From contig JAVWJP010000006.1 in assembly GCA_036638975.1 (NCBI GenBank), positions 1 through 64,000 of the forward strand: a stretch of 64,000 nt of DNA, read 5' to 3'. The position numbers and the translations under genes are program-made. How positions within the stretch are numbered: the stretch's first letter is position 1; the number at the start of each line of letters is the position of its first letter. The stretch is from JAVWJP01 sp036638975. Lineage in GTDB: Bacteria > Bacillota > Clostridia > Oscillospirales > Ruminococcaceae. Shown one piece after another: positions 58,750 through 64,000 of the stretch. The notes under the pieces are model-generated. The model was given only the letters and a program-made list of their open reading frames with translations. It had not been told where the DNA came from and searched no databases.

Positions 58750-60114
58750 TTATCTTGCGCGGGTTCCTCCCCATTCAACTACGGTGAAGCCCTTGCGCGT
58801 AAAAGGTTTAAGCTTTTGCTCTACAAGATTTGCAGGTACGTCAATGGGTTTATAAACCATGTGCACTCTTAAAATGCTATCGGGCGCGGGGGTGACGGTA
58901 AGCGGTGCAAGCTGCTCGTACTGCTCACCGGCAAAGGTTATAAGGTTATAGGGTGCGTCTTTAAGGCGAGGCACCCAGTAGCTTATAAAATCTCCGCGCT
59001 CACGCGGGTTAAGCCCCATATAGGTTAGCTTTTCCTCCAAAAACTTTTCGGTGTCTTTGCCTGCAACTGAAAACCCGCTTTCAAAGCGCCAGTCTATTTG
59101 TTTGTTGCCCTCCCAAAACAGGTAATAATATTCTTTACCTGTTTTGTCTTTAAGTCTGCCGTCGGGGTAAGCTGTTATTTGCCAGCCGTCGTTATAGGCG
59201 GGGTAGGTGTAGGTAAAGCTGTCATAGCCCAGTTTTACGGTGCAGTCGGTGGGCTTTTCGGGGTACAGGCAAATAACGGGCTTGCCGGTATCGGGGTTTG
59301 CGGGTGTCACATTTGCAGGCAGCGGCTTGTCATTAAGCTTGCAGTACATTTCTCCAGCCGCTGTTTTAAGGTTTGCGGCTTTTGCGGCATCTGACAAGGT
59401 GTATTGCAGTGCATAGTTCATGTCGCTGGAGGCTACTGTAAGCTTGTCTTTAAAAATGTATATGGTATATACAACACCGGAATCAAAATTAAGTATAAGC
59501 TTCATTTCGTTTTCAACAATGACATCGGTAGATAAAAAAGAGGTGAAACCGGCTTTCACGCTAAGAGAATTAAATAAGCGCGAAATATCTTTATTACCAC
59601 CGGCTGTGGCACTCTCAAATTTAGTGCCCGCGTCGTCGCTGTAGTCAACGTATGTAATGCGTTTTGGGTTTATGTAAACAAGCCACTGTGGAATCCCCTC
59701 GGTTTTGTTAAATTCTTCGGCTTTGGCAAAAAGTGCCTTGCACTGCGCCGGTGTTGCACTATAAACGCCAAGGCTTGTGTAAAGTTGGTTCTCTGTAAGG
59801 TAAAAGCTCAGCGAATTTCCGTTAGAAAGCTTAGCCAAAAAACCTAATGTCTTTTCGGTTTTTTCTTCAGGCTTAACATCTTTTACAATTTTATAGCTTT
59901 GCAATTCTTTTTTCAATTCTTTAAAGATGTTTTTGTTTTTGCTGCTGCTTAATATGCGGTGATAGGTACAGTCGGCGCTGTTATAGCTGTAAAGCTGCGA
60001 TATTGCATATGTCAGTTCGGTATTAGGTGCTGTGGCAGCCATACTTTGTGTCGCAAATAAAAACAAAAGTGCGGCGGACAAAATTGCAGACAAAATTCTT
60101 CTCACATATATCAT
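58750..60114 (-). CDS. secreted hypothetical protein
   Basis: 454 residues. Signal peptide ends near QSMAA. The first half is of mixed fold with no clear motif. The second half, from KPVICLYPEKPTDCTV, with GWQITAYPDGRL and YYYLFWEGN later, is a conserved domain I know from clostridial proteins but cannot name. ATG 60114 or GTG 60105 could be the start. Single gene between terminators. Confidence 0.75.
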   Translation of the reverse strand: MIYVRRILSAILSAALLFLFATQSMAATAPNTELTYAISQLYSYNSADCTYHRILSSSKNKNIFKELKKELQSYKIVKDVKPEEKTEKTLGFLAKLSNGNSLSFYLTENQLYTSLGVYSATPAQCKALFAKAEEFNKTEGIPQWLVYINPKRITYVDYSDDAGTKFESATAGGNKDISRLFNSLSVKAGFTSFLSTDVIVENEMKLILNFDSGVVYTIYIFKDKLTVASSDMNYALQYTLSDAAKAANLKTAAGEMYCKLNDKPLPANVTPANPDTGKPVICLYPEKPTDCTVKLGYDSFTYTYPAYNDGWQITAYPDGRLKDKTGKEYYYLFWEGNKQIDWRFESGFSVAGKDTEKFLEEKLTYMGLNPRERGDFISYWVPRLKDAPYNLITFAGEQYEQLAPLTVTPAPDSILRVHMVYKPIDVPANLVEQKLKPFTRKGFTVVEWGGTRAR

Positions 60115-60268
60115 CTCTCTTATCGTTTCTTTTAGTTAGCTACCAGTATAATACAACAAAACTTACATAAATGAAAGTACATATAAAAATAAAAGTAGCA
60201 ATAGTTCGTGTGTGTGAATACCGTGTGAATGGGGAAGAAATATACTTTATAGATGGGAGATATAGATA

Positions 60269-60517
60269 ATGAATGAAAAAAGCCTTACATTATATAAAAC
60301 GGCAGAGGGAGAAACTGTACAGGTAAGCTCTTTACAGCTAGCAGGCAGTATGAGGCGGCGTTTGCAGGATATAGGATTAACTATTGGTACAAGTGTGCGC
60401 TGTTTGCAAAAAAGCCCCAGCGGTGACCCTGTTGCATACCTTATACGCGGTGCGGTTATAGCACTGCGCTCGGAGGATTCCTCAAGAATAATTGTGTCGG
60501 CGAGCGACGCCGGTTAA
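60269..60517 (+). CDS. feoA: FeoA ferrous iron transport protein
   Basis: 82 residues with the SH3-like FeoA core (GSMRRRLQDIGLTIGTSV). It assists FeoB in Fe(II) uptake. GGGAG is upstream. It lies 30 bases before feoB. Confidence 0.9.
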   Translation: MNEKSLTLYKTAEGETVQVSSLQLAGSMRRRLQDIGLTIGTSVRCLQKSPSGDPVAYLIRGAVIALRSEDSSRIIVSASDAG

Positions 60518-60547
60518 ACTTAATTTTACGAGAGCGGGGGAACGGTG

Positions 60548-61864
60548 ATGAATATTGCAGATGATTTTACAGGAGATATATATGATTTTACTGTAAAAAA
60601 AATAAATCCCAATGATAAAATTATAGCCTTGGCGGGCAACCCCAATGTAGGTAAATCAACAGTTTTTAATGCACTTACAGGTATGAGGCAACACACAGGC
60701 AACTGGGCGGGCAAAACCGTAAAGCTAGAATATGGTAATTGTAATTTCGAGGGTAAAAATTACATTTTGGCAGATTTGCCCGGTACATATTCTCTTATGG
60801 CACATAGTACAGATGAAGAAACTGCGAGAGATTTTTTGTGCTTTGGGGGTGCAGACGCCGTTGTAGTTGTGTGTGATGCCACCTGCTTAGAGCGAAACAT
60901 GAACCTTATTTTGCAAATTATGGAGCTTACACCTCATGTTGTAGTCTGTGTAAACCTTATGGACGAAGCCAAAAAAAAGAACATTAAGGTGGATTTAAAG
61001 CAGCTTTCGCAAAATTTAGGTGTGCCGGTCGTGGGTACCGCCGCACGTGGAGGAAAAGGACTTACAGAGCTTATGCGGGCAGTAGAAAAGGCGGCGGCAA
61101 GCGGGGTAAAGCCCTTAACACCGCATTACAACAAAGCCATAGAGGCTGCAATAGCCATTGTAGAGCCATGTGTAGAACAATATATTAAGGATAAGCTTTT
61201 TGCACGCTGGGTAGCACTTAGACTTTTGGACTATGATGATACCATAAAAAAAACCTTGGAGCATAGCTTTGATAAAATTTTTTTAGACAATAACGAAATA
61301 GCAGAAAAGCTTGCTGTTGCCCATGCTGTACTTGCAGAACAGGGGCTGAGCGGTGAAAAATTGCGGGATAGTATAGTGGCTTGCATTTTGCTTACAGCAG
61401 AGAGCGTATGCGGAGATGCTGTCATTTTTGAAAACGATGCTTGCAGTAACAGGGACAGAGCGCTGGACCGAATTTTTACAAGCCGCGCCACGGGAATACC
61501 TGTAATGCTGATACTTTTGGGGTTCATATTTTGGCTTACGATAGCAGGGGCAAATTATCCATCTCAAATGCTAAGTAAATGCTTTTTTTGGCTGCAACAG
61601 CAGCTTAGCAGCTTTTTTTTATGGGTTGGTACACCGCAATGGCTGCATGATGCGGTAGTACTTGGGGTCTATAGGGTGTTGGCGTGGGTTGTGGCTGTAA
61701 TGCTTCCGCCAATGGCAATATTCTTCCCGCTCTTTACCCTCCTAGAGGACTTGGGCTACCTGCCGCGTGTTGCCTTTAATTTAGATAACAGCTTTAAAAA
61801 ATGCTCTGCCTGCGGCAAGCAGGCGCTTACTATGTGCATAGTAGATACAATTTTGCAGATATAA
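60548..61864 (+). pseudogene. feoB: FeoB cut after 438 codons by an inserted element
   Basis: Start ATG 60548 with GCGGGGG upstream. The G domain is intact (GNPNVGKST, DLPGTYSL, VNLMDEAKKK), as are the GDI and the first membrane helices. The gate motif LEDLGYLPRVAF is present, then CSACGKQALTMC, after which the reading changes to IVDTILQI and stops. Normal FeoB goes on with GFGCNAxGVTGC and about 250 more residues. The missing half is probably on the other side of the element, outside the window. As it stands the protein lacks half the channel. Confidence 0.9.
61832..61864. other. left junction of the element in feoB (attL candidate)
   Basis: FeoB codon homology ends at ATGTGCAT (61832-61839). 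The recombinase stop codon is only 25 bases further on. Crossover is expected within or just beside this octamer. The other junction is not in the window. Confidence 0.6.
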
Positions 61865-63271
61865 TTAAACACGCCATTTTATATTAAAATCGTCGCCGTC
61901 TATAACTACAGCTTCAACCAAACTGCTTATAAGTAAGCGCTTTGTTTCAAGCGGAGATGTGTCAAAGCTGCTTGCAAAGCGCTGTATATTTTCGGCAAAG
62001 ATTTTTCGTTTGTCATTTGGCGTTTCTATGTTTTTGTTAAGCTGTGCTTCGAGCGCAGTTTTTTTGTCGCTAAGCTCATTTACACGTGTTGTTAAAATGT
62101 TCATCGGTATAGCATCCACTTGATATAGGTCTATAAGGCGATCAATTTGATTTTCTGTATATTTTATCTCTTTTTGAACAGCCTTTTTATCAATTGTAAT
62201 TTCGCTGTTTTCTGTGCTTGCAACTGCCAGCTCAAAAAGTGCGGTGTTACCCAAAAGCTGCCGTATCTCACTTACTACCGCCGCATCAAGCTCATCTATT
62301 ACCCAGTTGCTATTCATACAGCTTGGGTCCTTTATAAATTTTTTGCTGCTTTTTGACCTGCTATAGCACTTATAAAACCCATGGTTTCCGCTGTAACGTG
62401 CGCCGCAACGTGAGCATACAATAAGGCTTGAAAGCAAAAAGCTTGCGCGAAATGGCGTCTTTTGTGATGTTGTCTTTTTGCATTCCCGTTCGCTCGAAAA
62501 AAGCAGTTTATTTGCAGAATTATAAATTTCACTTGATATAATTGGCTGATGCTTGCCATCGTACTCTGTGCCGGCAAATTTAACTTTTCCGATATAAAGG
62601 CTGTTTGTTAAAATAATTCTTATCTTTGAGGCGCTCCATTTTCCGTTGTATTGCTTTTCCATTATATGCCAAATTGCATTGATGCTTTTCCCGCCCAGAA
62701 ATAAATTGTAAATCTGCTTTATTTGAATTGCCGTGTATTCATTAATAACTAGGTTGCCGTCTTCATAATTATAGCCCAGCGGAATATTGCCGCCTCCGTG
62801 GAAGTACCCCGCCTTGCTCCTGCCTATTCGCCCCATTGTAAAGCGCTCTGTTATTTGGTCTTTTTCAAGCTGTGCAAAAACTGACAATATACCTATCATT
62901 GCTCGCCCGAAAGGAGAGGAGGTGTCAAAGTTTTCGTTTATAGATACAAAATCTACGTTGTTGCTTAAAAACTCGTCTTCTATCAATGTAAGGGTGTCTT
63001 TTTGGCTGCGGCTTAACCTGTCCAGCTTGTACACAACAACGGTGCTCGCCTTGCCATCGCGTATAGCGGATAGCATTTGTTGCAGAGCGGGGCGGTTTAT
63101 GTTGCCGCCGGAGAAGCCGCCGTCTGTGTAAATTTTAAGCAGCACCCAGCCTTTAGCGCGGCAGTATGACGTTATGCGCTGCACCTGTTCGTCTATGCTG
63201 TAGTTTTCAAGCTGGTTTTCGGTTGACACACGAACATAACCGAAAACCATTGTTTTTTTATCGTTTGCCAC
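61865..63271 (-). CDS. large serine recombinase (site-specific integrase)
   Basis: 468 residues. Resolvase domain with catalytic Ser in YVRVSTENQ (about residue 16) and the conserved VVYKLDRLSRSQKDTL (about 79-94). Then the recombinase domain (PLGYNYEDG), a zinc ribbon with CSRCGARYSG and later Cys residues, and a coiled coil. This is the layout of phage/ICE integrases and of TnpX-like proteins. It lies at the very end of the element, as such integrases do, so it is the likely agent of insertion into feoB. Confidence 0.93.
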   Translation of the reverse strand: MANDKKTMVFGYVRVSTENQLENYSIDEQVQRITSYCRAKGWVLLKIYTDGGFSGGNINRPALQQMLSAIRDGKASTVVVYKLDRLSRSQKDTLTLIEDEFLSNNVDFVSINENFDTSSPFGRAMIGILSVFAQLEKDQITERFTMGRIGRSKAGYFHGGGNIPLGYNYEDGNLVINEYTAIQIKQIYNLFLGGKSINAIWHIMEKQYNGKWSASKIRIILTNSLYIGKVKFAGTEYDGKHQPIISSEIYNSANKLLFSSERECKKTTSQKTPFRASFLLSSLIVCSRCGARYSGNHGFYKCYSRSKSSKKFIKDPSCMNSNWVIDELDAAVVSEIRQLLGNTALFELAVASTENSEITIDKKAVQKEIKYTENQIDRLIDLYQVDAIPMNILTTRVNELSDKKTALEAQLNKNIETPNDKRKIFAENIQRFASSFDTSPLETKRLLISSLVEAVVIDGDDFNIKWRV

Positions 63272-63331
63272 GGTGTTACCGCCTTAATATAATTTTAATT
63301 TGCTAAAAGCCGTCCTAAAAAAGGGCGGCTT

Positions 63332-63826
63332 TTATTTCGTTGGAATAGTTGCATTTACTCCATAAAAAATTTTACCATTCATTAAATTATGCTTATATTG
63401 GCACGCACTGGAATACAATTTGTCGGGATGTGTGCATTTCAAATTATTAGAACATTCAACATAGCGATGGCAACAACCAAAGCTACCATCTGTATATGTT
63501 TCAATCGCTCTTGATAAAATTTTTTCAATTAAATTTATTGCATTACGGTCAAGTCGCAAGTCACCAAATATCACTTTAACAAAATTCGGGGATAATTTTG
63601 TTTTTGAAAAGGTAAATCCACAACCGGACACTATATTAGCATATGCTTCATTTGTTAGTAAAAAGGGATGTTTCTTATGCGGACATAAGCGCATAACTAA
63701 CTTGCTTCTTAGCATAAGTGAAACAGAACCATCTTTATTTTCCAACATGTTACAATCACCAATAGCAAGCTCGTAGATGGCTGAAATGCGGTTGGATATT
63801 TCTTGCACAATATCTATGTTATCCAC
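63332..63826 (-). CDS. Cys-rich hypothetical protein in the element
   Basis: 164 residues from GTG 63826, with GGAGGT 8 bases upstream; an ATG at 63874 precedes that site. The C-terminal part has Cys and His spaced like a metal site (GCCHRYVEC, KCTHPDK, SACQYKH), and another pair is CPHKKHP in the middle. The first part is helical. I do not recognise the family. It is the second gene of the element and could be cargo or part of its regulation. Confidence 0.6.
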   Translation of the reverse strand: MDNIDIVQEISNRISAIYELAIGDCNMLENKDGSVSLMLRSKLVMRLCPHKKHPFLLTNEAYANIVSGCGFTFSKTKLSPNFVKVIFGDLRLDRNAINLIEKILSRAIETYTDGSFGCCHRYVECSNNLKCTHPDKLYSSACQYKHNLMNGKIFYGVNATIPTK

Positions 63827-63849
63827 AGTACCATACCTCCAACAATATT

Positions 63850-64000
63850 TTATATAACGGTCATAAAACCGCATTTATTGTATAGTTCATCATCTATCAT
63901 TGCCATAAATTCATCTTCAACAATTACTTGAATGTCTTGCCCCGCCTCTTTTAAGCAATAGGCCTTTTTCATTTTAGAACTCAGCTCACCATGTAAAGTC
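63850..64000 (-). CDS. partial hypothetical protein at the window edge
   Basis: The frame is open from the edge to TAA at 63850-63852, giving 49 or more C-terminal residues, with an internal Met (ATG) that could also be the start. Acidic C-terminus, DEFMAMIDDELYNKCG. Not recognised. It ends 23 bases before the GTG start of the gene above. Confidence 0.4.
   Translation of the reverse strand, partial: TLHGELSSKMKKAYCLKEAGQDIQVIVEDEFMAMIDDELYNKCGFMTVI

Larger units (their letters stand above)
61840..64000. mobile_element. integrative element inserted in feoB (left end)
   Basis: From the feoB break to the window edge: a large serine recombinase, an unrecognised Cys-rich gene and a partial gene, all leftward. 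Its size and type (phage, transposon or ICE) cannot be told. Confidence 0.75.

Overview
The window reads as a piece of the chromosome of an anaerobic, endospore-forming member of the Clostridia (Oscillospiraceae-like, inferred). The reasons are a SpoIIE phosphatase with a Spo0A-box-like site, a SpoVB-type flippase, a ferredoxin-dependent 2-oxoacid oxidoreductase, a molybdenum xanthine dehydrogenase, FeoAB, AT-rich intergenic DNA and strong AGGAGG ribosome binding sites with frequent GTG/TTG starts. No rRNA, IS element or CRISPR array is visible.

Layout. 1-510: two small unrecognised ORFs and a terminator, perhaps the end of an element lying against a tRNA-Leu(CAG) gene. 868-4271: a five-gene operon (P-loop ATPase, ferredoxin, 2-oxoacid:ferredoxin oxidoreductase alpha, beta, gamma). 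4285-15782: a ten-gene minus-strand operon facing a divergent GntR/FCD regulator, with BmpA/NupOPQ-type nucleoside uptake, a purine and a uridine nucleoside phosphorylase, an MFS carrier, an MtnA-like sugar-1-phosphate isomerase, a class II aldolase and an iron alcohol dehydrogenase. 15816-24722: GNAT, heterodimeric ABC exporter, YesL-like protein, LacI regulator, a serine-rich membrane protein and a GH13 amylase. 24828-27992: a glycine-betaine-type ABC system. 28035-35853: MocA-like transferase, diguanylate cyclase, DUF6440, hybrid histidine kinase, REC-HD-GYP and Hpt. 36027-38400: CorA, DUF4230 and a GntR/UTRA regulator. 38468-43781: guanine deaminase and xanthine dehydrogenase, with a structured leader. 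43793-60114: housekeeping and sporulation genes (M23 peptidase, DNA Pol IV, cysteine hydrolase, PurB, DHH phosphoesterase, GltX, SpoIIE, SpoVB-like, PduL, family-4 UDG). 60269-64000: feoA and a feoB cut after 438 codons by an element carrying a large serine recombinase; the element runs off the right edge.

How the genes work together. The most interesting system is the nucleoside operon. Taken in order, its products would import a nucleoside, split it with phosphate to base plus ribose-1-phosphate, isomerise this to ribulose-1-phosphate, cleave that to DHAP plus a C2 aldehyde, and reduce the aldehyde. The logic resembles the DHAP shunt for methylthioadenosine and 5'-deoxyadenosine. Here, however, both a purine and a pyrimidine phosphorylase are present, there is no sugar kinase, and the isomerase is a divergent member of the MtnA family. 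It may be a general nucleoside-ribose fermentation route ending in ethylene glycol. The purine bases released could feed the separate guanine deaminase/xanthine dehydrogenase locus. Other points of note are feoB interrupted by a serine-recombinase element, a candidate regulatory leader RNA before guaD with a perfect 10-bp alternative pairing, two genes that seem to start at ATA, a 29-bp dispersed repeat placed downstream of two unrelated genes, and a complete phosphorelay plus c-di-GMP synthesis/hydrolysis block.
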